Positions 11,151 to 23,387 of a stretch of 64,000 bases of DNA are shown here, in pieces. Origin of the DNA: Dipteronia dyeriana. Taxonomy: Eukaryota; Streptophyta; Magnoliopsida; Sapindales; Sapindaceae. The position numbers were made by a program, and so were the translations under genes. How positions within the stretch are numbered: the stretch's first letter is position 1; each line of letters starts with the position of its first letter. The notes under the pieces were generated by a model, which worked only from the letters and a program-made list of their open reading frames with translations, had not been told where the DNA came from and did no database searches. Where the stretch lies: positions 26,553,074-26,617,073 of the forward strand of contig CM065299.1 in assembly GCA_032871835.1 (NCBI GenBank), given 5' to 3'.

Positions 11151-12344
11151 CATTTGTATATGATGAGAGGATCTATATGATGCAACCAGAGGGATTCGTG
11201 TCTCCAGATCAAGAGCAAAATGTTTGCAAGCTACAAAGGTCCATCTATGGGCTTAAGCAAGCATCTAGATCTTGGAACATCAGGTTTGATAATGTGATCA
11301 AAACCTATGGCTTCGAGCAGAATGTCGATGAGCCTTGTGTCTACAAGCGCATCATTGATAAGAAAGTAGTTTTCTTGGTTCTATACGTAGATGATATCCT
11401 ACTCATTGAGAATGATGTGAGAGTATTGTCTGATGTAAAGGGCTGGCTAGCCAATTCCAAATGAAATATTCGGGAGAGGCGAGTTATGTTCTTGGGATCT
11501 ATCTTATAAGGAATCGTAAGAACAAACTCATAGCACTGTCTCAGGCATCATATATCGATAAGATTCTTGTACGATTTTCGATGCAAAACTCTAAGAAAGG
11601 TAATTTATCTTCCAGGCATTGAGTTCACTTGTCTAAACAACAGTGTCCTAAGACACATCAAGAAGTTGAGGATATGAGACGTGTACCTTATGCATCGGCA
11701 GTAGGTAGTCTCATGTATGCTATGTTATGCACGAGACCGGACATCTGCTATGCAGTGGGAGTAGTCAGCAGATACCAGTCCAACCCAAGATTGGATCATT
11801 GGGCTGCTGTCAAGACAATTCTTAAGTATCTTCGGAGAACGAGAGACTATATGCTAGTGTATTCCGGGTAGGATTTTATCCAGTTAGGATACACGGATTC
11901 TGATTTTCAATCAAACAGAGATTCTAGGAAATCCACGTCTGGATCAATATTCACCCTGGGTGGTGGAACCATTGTGTGGAGAAGTATCAAGCAATCTTGT
12001 ATTGCTGACTCCACCATGAAAGCCGAATATGTAGCCGTTTGTGAAGCTACTAAAGAGGCTGTTTGGCTCTGTAAGTTATTGAGTGATCTGGAAGTTGTTC
12101 CAGACCTGGATAAGCCCATCACACTTTATTGTGATAACAGTGGTGATGTGGCTAATTCCAAAGAACCAATAAGCCACAAAAGAGGGAAGAATTAGAGAAA
12201 AAGTATCATCTTATTAGAGAGATAGTGTAAAAAGGAGATGTGATCGTCACCAAGATAGCCTCATAAGACAATCATACTGATCCATTTACGAAGACCTTAC
12301 CGGCTAAAGTGTTTTTGGGTCACCTAGATCTTCTAGGGTTATGA
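11151..12344 (+). pseudogene. copia A reverse transcriptase (C-terminal part) and RNase H
   Basis: Starts inside RT at IYMMQPEGFVS, continues through SIYGLKQASRSW and the catalytic box YVDDILL (near 11385), then breaks. The RNase H region follows with YASAVGSLMYAMLCTRPDI, YTDSDF and IADSTMKAEY, also interrupted. The N-terminal half of RT, with the palm segment QMDVKTAFLN seen in B, is absent. Pol ends with the degraded DPFTKTLP motif and a stop near 12344. Confidence 0.87.
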
Positions 12345-12367
12345 GACATGCCTCACATGCTTTAGTG

Positions 12368-12379
12368 CAAGTGGGAGAT
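12368..12379 (+). promoter_or_regulatory. Polypurine tract of copia A
   Basis: CAAGTGGGAGAT lies immediately before the 3' LTR. It is the usual plus-strand primer site of plant copia elements. Confidence 0.85.
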
Positions 12380-14495
12380 TGTTGGGGTTTATGCCTAAAG
12401 ATGTAATTTGTAAATGGATTTATGAAATAAATAAAAGAAAAAGTTCAATTCATTCCTGTTGTGCTGTTTATTTCATAACTTGTGCATAAATTTAACATCC
12501 AAGATTGCCGGATGTAATCTTGAAATGTGTATATAAGTGTCATATACGGATGGATACAGTAAGAGATGAGAAATCTAAAGAGTCCATAGATAGCAAATAA
12601 AGCTTGGTACTTTATTTGTGGTTAATCTATAGTTGCGGTCCATTCCGTAATATACGGTGATTCTATCCTGAATCATTCATATGAAGATATGAGAATGGAG
12701 GCACCTTGTATGATGTGATCATATAGGACTGAGCCATGATCTATATGAATCTCTCACCAAGATCCGTTTATCGATGAGATTCACATATATCAACTAATGA
12801 TGGCTATATGTGGGTGATCTTAATCCTGAGTGACTTACCGACTCCTTCAGGTTAGATCGTGGTCTTTGAAATATTATGGGTGAGGTCGGATGCAGTTCCT
12901 GATCAATATGCTCCGTATGTTGCGATTGCGATTGCGATTTGGCTTATGGCTGGGAAGGTTTGTACACAATAGTGAAATCCACTCCTTCTTGTGAGAAGTA
13001 GATGGTAGTTCCCTTAAGGGTTGATTCGGGGCTTGGACAATATGAGCGCTCTCATAATTCCGTAAGGAAATAGGATTTATTGTTCATTATAGAATCAACG
13101 GTGCTTAAAGGATATATGTAATTAGAGGGGTATAACCGATATTATGACCCAGCTCTAATTATGAACTACTGTGGAGGATCACATCATGTGTAATAGCTAT
13201 ATCTATGGACACAGAGTTGTATCGGTCTGTGTAAAAGCGTCTACAGTTGAGAGAGTGCAGCTTCGGGTTTTTAGTGGAATAACACCGGAGTTAATAATTA
13301 ATGAATATTAATTAAAGAGTTTAATTAATGATTCCGAGGATTATTGGAGCTCAATATACTGTGGGTCCATTATGTCCCCTTACTAGCCCGATCGATTTAG
13401 GTAACAAGGGTCACGGTTAATTAATTGGATTGTCCAATTAATTGTGTTACGAAAGTGACATGTATATATTCGAGAATTAATTGAATAATGAGATTACTTA
13501 ATTAATGAATGTTAATAGTTAAAATAATTAAATAATTAGATTATTTAATTATATTGATAATTATGAATTAACTATTAATTGGAGAGTGTTAGTTGATATA
13601 TGGATTTAGGTGAAGATAAAATAATAGGATTATTTTATTTTACTAAATCATTTATCTAAGTACTTCAATTTAAATTTAAATTTAAAATACTTATTATCAC
13701 TTTTAATATATTAGATATATTTGAAAAAGATAATTAAAAGATATATATCAATTATAACACAAGAGATTGCATTGGATGTAAATTGGTGTATACATGAAAC
13801 AATAGTATAAGAAGAATTTGCATAGGATGTAAATACTTAATTTATAAATATATATGTATTTTGTGAAGCAAGGAGCTATATATATATATATATATAAAGA
13901 AAGAGAGAGAGAGAGAGATTGGTTAGTAAAAAAAAAGGGGCGTAGATTTGTGGTGACAAAAAGAGAAGCAATTAACTATATATATATTGTGAGCAGCAGT
14001 GCGCTGAAAAATATATTAAGATGAGCAAAGTTTGATATATATTATTTTTGCAAAAAGCAAGATCAGCAGAGTTTGATATATATATTTGCAAAAAGCGAGA
14101 TCAGCGGAGATATATATATATATATATATTGTTTCATGTTTTGTGTGTTTTTGAAACACATAAAAGAAAGAGTTTCTTCAAATTTTCTCTACATCTTCCA
14201 TTTAAGTTCCTGAGACCGTGACGCGCCCACACGCAGTTACCAGTTTCGGGAGATAGCGAGGAAGATCGAGTGGTTCAGACAGGAGCACATCGTAAAGTGA
14301 AGGAGCCTCCAAACGTTGGTAAGTATATCTTCTTCTGATTATATTGATTACAATTTCCTGTGTTTACATATTGTATGTATTGGTTCCGAAAAATAATTAC
14401 GATCCAAAGTTCACTGGTCTCAGATACAGATATGATCTGTATAAATTTTTTAAAAACGTAATTTCTTTGCGTGACCGGTGAACGGGATTCCAACA
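12380..14495 (+). repeat. 3' LTR of copia A
   Basis: Begins TGTTGGGGTTTATGCC and ends GATTCCAACA, followed by the ACTTC target duplication. Relative to the 5' LTR it has an extra block near 13895-14085 that includes an AG run and a partial internal duplication of AAAAAGC..GATCAGC. The LTR pair has therefore diverged by indel as well as point changes. Confidence 0.9.
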
Positions 14496-14500
14496 ACTTC

Positions 14501-14830
14501 ACCCATCTAAAAATTTAGAAATCAACCGGTATGTAACTTGAAAATCATTGACATGTAAGTTGAAGGTCAATTAGCATGTAATATAAAACTTAACTAATAT
14601 GTAACTTGAAAAATCAACTCGCATATAACTTGGAATCAAATAGCATGTATCCATGAAACATGTCAAGTAAAGTAAAATTTAGGGGTAATTTTATCCAAAA
14701 GTGGTTAAAAGTGATCAAAACAATAAAATATAAATTGGTGGTAAAAAACAATAAACCAATAAAAATTTTGGCTCTTTATGAATTCACCCCTATATATATT
14801 TCATAATATATTGAAATTAATATAAATTTT
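14501..14830. repeat. Short ATGTAACTTGAAAATCA-type tandem repeats and transposon-like sequence
   Basis: From about 14519 to 14665 a unit of about 25-30 bp (GCATGTAACTTGAAAATCAA) recurs five or six times with changes. Beyond it, 14690-14790 resembles the TAAAAACAATAAACC-type sequence seen at 23800-23830. It has no ORF. Confidence 0.4.
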
Positions 14831-14834
14831 AACC

Positions 14835-15165
14835 ACAAAGGGGTTGTCTTAGTGGTCCAGTGGCTTGGAATGAGACCCAAGTCCTTGATTCAACTCTTGG
14901 TAATTCCTTTGAGGCAAGCCCTTAGAGCGTTAGCTCTACTGGTGGAAGGACGAGTATGAGGCTCCACGTTAGCAGTTCAAATCCTATACAGATAGGGGTA
15001 AGATCTGATTTACCTGTCCCTATTCTTGTGGAGCCAAGGGTATGGGCCGAAGTTTCCTATCTGTCCTACTTCACCTCCCCTAACAAATAAACCAATGTGA
15101 GTCATGAGGTTAGAGGATGACATGTGGATAGGTACCTGAACGAATTCCGAGATCCTCGATTATAT
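14835..15165 (+). mobile_element. SINE-like, tRNA-derived repeat
   Basis: Contains RNA polymerase III-style boxes. An A-box-like TAGCTCTACTGGT near 14930 is followed about 45 bp later by a B box AGTTCAAATCC near 14978, close to the GGTTCGANTCC consensus. A second, weaker head (CTTAGTGGTCCAGTGG near 14853) precedes it, so the unit may be dimeric. It does not fold into a convincing full tRNA, so I call it SINE-like. The ends and target duplication were not resolved. Confidence 0.45.
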
Positions 15166-15660
15166 ATATAGAAATATTTTTAAAATATTATAAAATATAT
15201 TTTTGTTGTATTATATTTTTAAAAATATTAATAAATATATAGTTATTATTTTGTTTCAAAAATTATTATTCATATAAATATTTTAACATTTATATTTTTA
15301 GAATAAAATTTATTTTATTTATTTTTAAATTAATATATTAAAATCAATTATATTATATTATTTTGTATTATGTTTAAAATTATTTTTATTATTAAATTTT
15401 ATTATCAAGGTTATTTTTTTTATTATTAAAATTTACTATCAATAATATATATTATTATTATCATATTATTATAAATAAAATTTATTATTGTATTAGACCA
15501 ATTAATATGTATTAGCTAATAGAATGTAATATATATACTCCAAAACAAACCAAATATTATAGTATATTATTCTATTATGTTTTAAACTCTTAATACAATA
15601 GAAGACACCAAACGTGTTATAATACAAGAAACCGAATTATCCGGCTTTACACACGTGAGA
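15166..15660. other. Very AT-rich spacer, no gene seen
   Basis: Long runs of A and T with TATTATTA-type low complexity. I see no coding sequence or element ends. Confidence 0.5.
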
Positions 15661-15858
15661 AAATCTTTTGTACATAGTGGGTGCTTATTGAGTGGGGTAT
15701 TTTGGTCACCGATATGCTGAATAAGAGCATCTCTCCATTCCATTGTAGTATTTAAATCTTTTGTGCATAGCGCGTGCATATTGAGTGGGGTATTTTGGTC
15801 ACCGAAATGCTGACTTACCATGTCTTAAAGAGTATCTCTCCATTCCATTGTAGTATTT
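15661..15858. repeat. Two-copy tandem repeat of about 100 bp
   Basis: Copy 1 (15661-15753) and copy 2 (15754-15858) share AAATCTTTTGTRCATAG, TTGAGTGGGGTATTTTGGTC and CTCTCCATTCCATTGTAGTA. Copy 2 has an extra 12 bp or so before the last block. The open minus-strand frame over it is a product of the duplication. Confidence 0.7.
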
Positions 15859-16028
15859 TCCATTCCATTAATCATTATATATATATATATATATATTTTA
15901 AGTTGACATAGTTGAAGTTTTCATTTCAGTACCATGACACCATTGAAGATTTTCTGGAGAGATAGATGTACACGACAAAGCATTGAAGCATTGAAGCCTT
16001 GAAGGGCTTGAAAAGGACAAATCTATAA

Positions 16029-16442
16029 TAGAGATGACAATGATGTACCGGAATGGGGCAGGACGGAATGGGACGGGATAGGGTATATTCTTTTCATTCC
16101 CATCCAATTTAACCAATTTAATAAATTTATTTATTAAAATATTGTCAAAAAATAATATTTATTAAAATAATAAATATATAAATTAATGAATATTATATAA
16201 TATATTAAGTAATTCTAAAAACAAATTGAAAGTCATTGTATAAACATAAATCTCAAAACTAAAAAAAAATTCAATCATTTTAAAACATAAATATTGAACT
16301 AAAAAAAAAGTATCATACCTATTATGGGTTTTACTATCCATCCACATCCTCGCTCTATTCCCATCAAATTAAAACTCATCTCCATCCCATAAGTGCGGGT
16401 CCCTGTAGGATCTCATCCCCGCCGATTATTTTGTCATACCTA
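16029..16442. mobile_element. hAT-type MITE, 414 bp
   Basis: The left end is TAGAGATGACAATGATG. The right end, read in reverse, is TAGGTATGACAAAATAATCG. G/C-rich subterminal blocks lie on each side and the middle is A/T-rich. The flanking 8 bp (ATCTATAA and TTCTATAG) agree at 6 of 8 positions, fitting an old hAT target duplication. It has no coding capacity. Confidence 0.6.
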
Positions 16443-17204
16443 TTCTATAGCTGATTGTAGCAACTTCTTACGGAAAGCAATAATGCTACGTTGCCAAACA
16501 AAAATAATGTTAATATGTAAGAAACCAGTTATATGTATGTTTGTTTGTTTGATTGTTTTAAATAAAAAAGTTTATATATATACACTTTGAAATCGTAGAA
16601 ATTTGTATTTTGTATTTTAATATATTGAATGAATAAATATGATATAATAAATTAAGTTTTAAAATCTTATACACGCATAATGCGGGAACATATTAAAAAG
16701 ATTAAGCTTTAACTGCAACAACATTTTCTATTACTTTTATTATTGTTATTATTATTATTATTATTATTATTTAAGTATTGCAATATTATATAAATTTAAA
16801 GTTTTTTTAGGAAAAGAAAGGACTCGAATCCATAATCTCGTGGTGCGGGTAGGGACGAACCCAAAAAATATTTACTGCCACGGCTAAATTACATATATAA
16901 TAGTATATTTTTTTTTCTCAGTACGCACTAACATTATAAGTCAGCTCTTTACCAAACAATAATTGGATTTATCTACTTTTTGTAAGTCTATATATTATAA
17001 TGTTTAATTAATGACTCACAAATTTACATACTAAATTTATTAAATTAGGTGTGTATTGTGGAGAAAACTCTTGTATTTTTCTTCCTTAATGCATATTAAT
17101 ATAATAAAGTACGTGTAACACACGAGAGACATTGATTAAAAATATTTTTTTTATATATAATTTATAATGAAAGTATTTTATTTTTATTTTTTTAATAATG
17201 AGAT
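16443..17204. other. AT-rich non-coding DNA
   Basis: Holds a TTA microsatellite (about 16745-16770) and no convincing ORF or element ends. Confidence 0.4.
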
Positions 17205-17409
17205 GACACCGAGTGATTGAGTGTGTAATCTTTTTCCAGCATAATGAATTCTTGTTGTTGCCTTAGGCAACCGTGGACGTTTCCCGTATTAGGGTTTTAC
17301 CACGTAAAATCCTGAGTGTCATTTGTTTTCTCGTTATTTTTGTTTGCAATCAATTGTTACTTTGTTTTAATTGTGTGACGGGGGATTAATCCAAAAATCA
17401 CCGTCAACA
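17205..17409 (+). repeat. 3' remnant of a gypsy LTR
   Basis: Matches the last 200 bp of the gypsy LTR at 48391-49115. Shared blocks are GATTGAGTGTGTAATC, GTGGACGTTTCCCGTATT, AGGGTTTTACCACGTAAAAT and the end ACCGTCAACA. The remainder of that LTR and any internal region are missing. Confidence 0.65.
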
Positions 17410-18160
17410 TAATTAAAAAAAGAAAAAGGAATTTACAAAAAAGAAGAAGAGGGAGATCATGAAAAAGAGAGAGAAGGTAGATTGTGAAAAAGAGAGAGTA
17501 CAGAGAGAGAAGATAGAACCCTAGAATTTGAATTGAAAGGCAATCGACCGGCGATGTGACGAGAGGCAATCGACCGCGGACTTGTGCAGCGTTTCCGACG
17601 TTACAAGAGGCAATCGATCGGTGGTGTGTGCAGCGTTAGCGGCGAGACCCAACGTGGTGGCGCTTGCAAGACCAAGAGGTATGCGAGAGACGACTGAGAT
17701 ACCCAAAACCTGACCCGAGAGACGACGTAGAGACCCGACTGTCAATGAGGTACGGCTTCATAATCCCTGGTAAATTCCTAATCTTTTATCTTCTGTTTTT
17801 TTTTTCTTTTTATATTTTGGTCAACTACATGAAAAAACGAATTGATCTTATTAATATTGCCTAGTAGTTGTGAGATTTTATTTCCATTGTGTATGATTCA
17901 TGTTGGAGATTTTTCTGAATCTGGTGTGAGAATCTAGTAGTTTGGTGGTGGTGATGATTGTTTGTGAATCATGTTGATGGAATTTTGTTGTTGATTTTAT
18001 TTTTCTTTTTTTTTTGGGTTTGGTTTAACTTCTGTTTGGGTTGAAGATGATGATTTTCGGTTTGGGTTTAAATTTTGAGTATGAAATTCTTATATAATTC
18101 ATGTTAGAGAAATGTTTTTAAGCAATTTTAATTTTTATTGTCTTGAATGCTGTCACTATA
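17410..18160 (+). other. GC-richer block resembling a 5' UTR and first intron; unassigned
   Basis: Purine-rich AGAGAGAG sequence (17440-17515) leads into a GC-richer block (17530-17750) with three copies of GAGGCAATCGACCG-like sequence, then into T-rich intron-like DNA. Short frames exist, but none has a recognisable domain. It could be the 5' end of an old gene or of a transposon; I cannot assign it. Confidence 0.25.
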
Positions 18161-18172
18161 TAGTCTGATTGA

Positions 18173-18614
18173 TTTGTTTTTTTTGCTTGCATCTAATCAA
18201 ATAAAATCTAATTAGGCTTTAACATGGAAGCATAGATTTTTGTTTGTAAGGAGTTGAGGTGTTTTAACGGTGACTTCTGGTGATTATTGGTGCTTGGTGT
18301 GAGCTCTGTTCCCTTGCGCTGTTGTTGGGTGTGTTATGCTCGATCGGTGGCTAATATGTGTTTGGTCTATATGTTTTGGGTTGTGTTGGTTTGATGGATG
18401 CTCTACGTTAGCTGCCTGTTGTTTCTGTTGTTCCTTTGTTTGCTGTTTGTCGTGTTATCTTTCTGTGTCGCATATTGGTTTCTTGTTATTTCGTGTGTCC
18501 CCTGTTTTGCTTGTATGGGGCTATCTTGTTGCCTGGTTGTAGGTTGTTCTTCTTGTAGTTGGTTGTTTGCCTTTTGGCTTTAATATAGTTTGATCTTGGA
18601 TGTTCAAAAAAAAA
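18173..18614 (+). mobile_element. 5'-truncated LINE 3' tail
   Basis: A G/T-rich stretch ends TTTAATATAGTTTGATCTTGG, then GATGTTC and a 9 bp A-tract (18606-18614). This is the typical look of plant L1-type LINE 3' ends. TCTGATTG after the tail also occurs just before the insert near 18164, a plausible target duplication. Two overlapping short frames here are a by-product and not genes. Confidence 0.4.
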
Positions 18615-19198
18615 TCTGATTGTTTTGATTTGGATTTGGTGAACATGGATCAGATGTGCTCAAATTAGTCAATGTATTATGTATATGGATTTGAGTGTTT
18701 CAGCTTCTGTTAAATTTGTGTATTTAAAAATACAAACACGGTTAAATACCCAAAACTAACCTAGAGGAAAAAGGGGGTGTGAATAGGTTATACACCTTTT
18801 TTTCCACTCCCTTGAAACAAACAAAGGTTTGTCCCTCTAGATTGCTTGTATCACAATTTATATATCAATCAAAGACAACTAATCAATAGATAAAACATAT
18901 AGAGTGTGATACAAACAAACATTCATAAACACATACGCAATCGACATTGTAATAAGGAAGTCAAATAAATACAATGTTCTATTCACAATATTTCAATTAC
19001 ATATACAAACATATAATAGATATAGTTAGAGAAAATAGACATAAGGTTTTTACGTGATAAACCTTCGAAGAGGAAACATCCACGGGTTGATTCCACATCC
19101 ACCGACAAACATAATCTACTAGTAGATAAGACAAGTACAATCTCTGAAGTGACCCATTCACCTAGAAACTACCCTCCTATACTACTCAATGAACAAGT

Positions 19199-19460
19199 CA
19201 CCACCTTGCTCAACATTCCCAGGCTTCACACCTCTTGTCAAGACTTCCTTGCTCAACATTCTGAGGCTTCACACCTCTTGTCAAGACTTCCTTGCTTAGC
19301 TATCCAAGGCTTAAACCCTCTAGCTAAGACTTCTTGCTCAACTATCCAAGGTTTCACACCTCTAATCAAGACTTTCTTGCTCAAATCAAATAATCACTCT
19401 AAGAAATGAGACTTCCACTTGCTCAACAATTCAAGGCTTCACACCTATTGTCAAGACTTT
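19199..19460. repeat. 43 bp minisatellite inside the probable solo LTR
   Basis: Five or six copies of a unit containing CTTGCTCAACAWTCCAAGGC, then TTCACACCTCTTGTCAAGAC. The 86-codon open frame across it is repeat-driven. Confidence 0.65.
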
Positions 19461-20032
19461 CTCTTCACAAGGCATCTAAGTGATCATGAATATAAAACAC
19501 AAACAAGTACACAACATAGAAATGATGATCAACAAATTCTATGAAAATACTAGAAATATGCATGAATGCACATAACAAAAGTAGTCTAGTCAATCATGCA
19601 TGACTAATATATCTAAATCATGTAAAAGATGTTCAACATTAATTACAACCAAGATATACACATAGATATAAAACTTGAATCACAAGATATGTTCAATCAA
19701 TACATGATCAAGTTTTAATCACATATACAAAACATGTTCTAGAGCATAATATATTCATAGAAATAATCAAGCACATGAATAGATCAAAGAACAACACAAC
19801 ATGTATTATATAGAGAGATCGGCCAAGAGAGAGCCTAATACATGTGAGGAACTAGTTTTCACAAAATCAATCAATCAAAGATCATCAAATAGTCCTAGAA
19901 TCAAAGCTAGCACAATACAATCTCAAACATGTGAAAACATAGGTAAAATCAAAACCTAACTTAACATGTGAGATTTCAATTGAAACTCAATCTAGCTTTA
20001 AATGAGTTCAAAACTCAAATCAAAAAAATAAC

Positions 20033-20033
<1 letters not shown>

Positions 20034-20117
<84 letters not shown>
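20034..20117. repeat. CA/TA microsatellite
   Basis: About 27 CA units followed by about 14 TA units, with one interruption. It has no coding meaning. Confidence 0.9.
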
Positions 20118-20119
<2 letters not shown>

Positions 20120-20485
20120 AAGAAGAAAACTCAAGGCAATTGACCAAGTTTTAAAAGAAAACTTTGAGAGAAAATCAATACCTCGGTTGATTTGGTGCAG
20201 TCTAGTTTTTGTAAGGATTGACTCCAAAAAGAGTTAAAATTAACTTAAACCTTCAGAGAAAAGATGTAAGACAAGTATATGAACACACACAACTTTGAAT
20301 CACTCAAATCGGAGTTGAAACGAAGAAGTTATGGTGTTTGGAATGTGAGAAAATTTGAGAGAAAATTCTGCACCCAAAGTTTGAATTTCTTCTTAGAATG
20401 AAAAGTGAGAGAGAAGAGATATATAAAGAAGAGGGAATGGAAAACAAGTGAAATGACCAAGAGGGCATGAAGACACCAAGCACAC

Positions 20486-20563
20486 TTGCTGCCTGAGATG
20501 GCACGTGAGCATCTCGAGGCAGCAAGCATTCTTGCCCGAGATGGCCACACGTGCCATCTCGGG
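20486..20563. repeat. Two adjacent hairpins sharing a GAGATGGCACGTG core
   Basis: Hairpin 1 (20486-20525) pairs TTGCTGCC and GAGATG with CATCTC and GGCAGCAA. Hairpin 2 (20535-20563) pairs CCCGAGATGGC with GCCATCTCGGG around a 7 nt loop. The cores also pair with each other: GAGATGGCACGTG at 20494 with CACGTGCCATCTC at 20548. They lie in the GC-rich part of the probable solo LTR, perhaps at the transcription start or leader. Confidence 0.6.
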
Positions 20564-21264
20564 AAAGAGTGCTTGGTTGCACTTCTTTTCCTCCCGCATT
20601 CTTCGACCGTTCTCTTGCCTCTGAACTAAGAATTCGAATCCGTTTATGGATTACAAACTATAACTCTCTCATAAATATGGACATATAAGATACTCAACCC
20701 AGAAAATAAGAATTTGACTTGATATATGAATACGAAGACAATGTACGCAATATGACTGGAAGGTATCATATCTTTTGACTTAGAACTTGAAATTAAGAGA
20801 ATGAGTAACCAAAGTGTTTGGAACTCAAACAAGAATGATTTAAGACTAAAATCAAGTTCAATATCCATGTTTTACAAACATATACAAATAAAAACATAAT
20901 TCACACTAGAATGCAAACTACATAGACATAGCCTCCAATCATGCATTTTTCAAAACAAGTTATTTTCATACCAATGTATGAACATTCAAATTTAAGTGTG
21001 TGAATGTGTTATAAATGGTGAACAACAATGTAGGGACACAAATGTATGATATGTGTGTGTGCCTAAGCCTTGAAAGATAAAAGAAAGGTCTAAATATACA
21101 TTTGTAGAACCATGAAGCATTCATTCTCTTTAGACTTGAACTTGCTTTAGCTTGTTGTTATTTCTTCTTTGAAGCTTGAATCATCATGAAATAAACAACT
21201 AAATCATTACAAGTAAACGTCATTTTGATATGGAATTAATGCCAACATAATCTAAAACCTAACA

Positions 21265-22330
21265 ATATTTTGAAGTATGTATACTTTTGGTACAAAATTA
21301 AGTAAGTGATTGCCCATTTGATTATTTTATCGATTTTGATCGGATTCCAAATCACTATCTTGTTATTTTTATTTATTTGCTTGTTGTTTATAATAGTTGT
21401 TGGGTTTCTAAGGAGCTTCACTTGTTGCACTCGTGTGTTATACTTTTGATACCTTTATTGCATGTTTAAATTGTTACATTGTACGCTCTGTACAAGTGTT
21501 TGTTGAGGTTTTTATGTTTATACCTTTATGAAATTTGCTTCAACTGGGCACATATATTTGTAGAAACTGGTATCCAGTGCTCATTTCTCTTGGCGGCATT
21601 TTTTTATATCTTGACATCATCATTAAAAATCACTAATTAAGTGAGATTTTTTTTTTATCTTAGCATTATAGATTCAAAATGCGGGTCTGTTTCAGAACTG
21701 AAGAAGTGGTGATGCTGGTGGATGGAGATAAATCGGATCATCAGATGGATTCTTGAGTTTGATTAATTTGTCTGCAGTGATAATCTTCTTTTGTATGTAC
21801 CAACTGGAAATTTTTATGGGATGTGTTGTAGAACCTATTTCCTTTATAAATTTTATGGGATGTGTTGGTAGTTTTGTTAAAATTTATTAGCGGTGTACTT
21901 TGGATTTAGTTTCTTTGAAAAAAATAATAAGAAAACATAGTTTGTTGGTTTAGTACTTATAGAATATATAAATTTGCAAATTGTAATCATGTGACAAAAA
22001 ATAATTACCAAATGTATTTTGTCCAGGGGTTTTGTTTGTGTTTTTGTCTGAGAACTTGGGTGAGTCACAACCCTGATATCAATTAGGAAAAATTGTCCTA
22101 AAAACAATTTGTTTTAGTATTTAACCAGGCATATTAACATTACATGGCAGTAATTTACAAAATCAATATAGCATTTTTATGACATCACCATATTTAACAT
22201 AATCCACAACATTCAAAGTTTGTGGGATAGAACTTTGACTAGCTCTTTAACCGCTCTCGTGAAGTTCTCCATCTATTTCCACCATAAGTTATTATCAATT
22301 TCGTTGGATCCATTCCTGTGTGTCAATAAA
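21265..22330. other. Non-coding, no gene recognised
   Basis: Short frames only. A block near 21675-21840 (GAACTGAAGAAGTGGTGATG onward) looks slightly exon-like in composition but has no recognisable protein. It could be the far end of whatever starts at 17410. Confidence 0.3.
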
Positions 22331-22369
22331 TAAATATCTCATAATTACATTGAAATATATTAAACCCGA

Positions 22370-23310
22370 TTGACATCAATTAAACAAACTTGTTCAAATC
22401 AAGTAAAGACACGTCAGCTCAAATCAATTAAACACACCAGCTCATATTAATTAAACACACTAGTGTTTAATTTCTAGAGTGTTTAATGTCTAAATTCATC
22501 AATTAAGCATACACCAATTTGCATCAACTAAATACATCAATTCAGATCAATTAAACACACTTACTCAAATCAATTAAACACACCAGTGTTTAATCGCTGG
22601 TGTGTTTAATCTCTGAATTTATCAATTAAACACACACCGGTTCACATCAATTAAACGCACCAGTTCAAATCAATTAAACACACACCAACTCAAATCAATT
22701 AAACGCACCCGTGTTTAATCTCTCAAATTACACTATATGCCATATTCTTCAACCCAAGTTCATGGCATCTACTGCTAGCTCAAATCACTTAAACACACTA
22801 GAAATTCATCAATTAAATAGACGTCAGATCAACCAATTAAACACAACCCTATTTCGAACACCATTAAACACACCAATTTAACCCAATTAAACACAAATCT
22901 ATTTTAAACACAAATATATTTCAAACACAAATATATTTCAAACACAAATATATTTCAAACACAATTAAACACACCGGTTCAACCCAATTAAACACATCAG
23001 TTCAACCCAATTAAACAGAACCCTATTTTGAACACAATTAAACACACCAGACCAACATAATTAAACACAAACCTATTTCGAACACACTTAAACACACCGG
23101 TTCAATCCAATTAAACACAAACCTATTTCGAACACAATTAAATACATCAGTTCAACAATTAAACACAAACATATTTTGAACACAACTAAACACACCAGTT
23201 TGACCTAATTAAACACACTGGATCAACCAAATTAAACACACCAGTAGAACCCAATTAAACACACCATATCAATCAAATTAAACACACATATGTAAAATAG
23301 ATTAATCACA
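22370..23310. repeat. AATTAAACACACC minisatellite, about 0.9 kb
   Basis: Dozens of degenerate units of about 22 bp with the core CAATTAAACACACCAGTTCA, locally varying as ACACAAATATATTTCAA. A few inverted units (GTGTTTAATCTCTGG) occur near 22460, 22585 and 22710, so parts can pair. It borders transposon-like DNA at 23390-23880. Confidence 0.7.
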
Positions 23311-23387
23311 CCAGATGTCATCTTCTTCGATCCAAGGTCATGACACCTACTACACATAAAGACCCAATCTATTTCATGCCTTTTAAA

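Larger units (their letters stand above)
5441..14495 (+). mobile_element. Ty1/copia LTR retrotransposon A, complete ends, internally defective
   Basis: A 9055 bp element bounded by perfect 5 bp target duplications ACTTC (5436-5440 and 14496-14500). The 5' LTR is 5441-7435 and the 3' LTR 12380-14495. Both begin TGTTG and end in CA. The primer-binding site, polypurine tract and the order gag, protease, integrase, RT, RNase H are those of copia. The pol region carries several nonsense codons, at least one frameshift and a deletion of about 630 bp removing the N-terminal half of RT compared with element B. It cannot be autonomous. The LTRs are long (about 2 kb) for a copia element with under 5 kb of internal DNA. 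Confidence 0.93.
18717..21264 (-). mobile_element. Probable Sirevirus-type solo LTR
   Basis: Read on the minus strand, it starts TGTTAGGTTTTAGATTATG at 21264 and ends near 18717 in CACA. The flanking pentamers ATATT (21265-21269) and AAATT (18712-18716) agree at 4 of 5. The wording GGCATTAATTCC just inside the start and a block equivalent to CCTAGAGGAAAAAGGGGGTG near the other end resemble long Sirevirus-like copia LTRs. There is no primer-binding site, gag or pol next to it, so it looks like a solo LTR of about 2.5 kb. It contains a 43 bp minisatellite, a CA/TA microsatellite and a double hairpin. Confidence 0.45.

Noticed and set aside
14930..14990. A tRNA gene
   Set aside because: A and B boxes are present, but the stems of a tRNA cloverleaf do not form, and a longer dispersed-type unit surrounds them. 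Called SINE-like instead.
18336..18583. Two overlapping Cys/Leu/Phe-rich frames
   Set aside because: G/T-rich LINE 3' untranslated region; frames overlap in different phases and lack any known domain.
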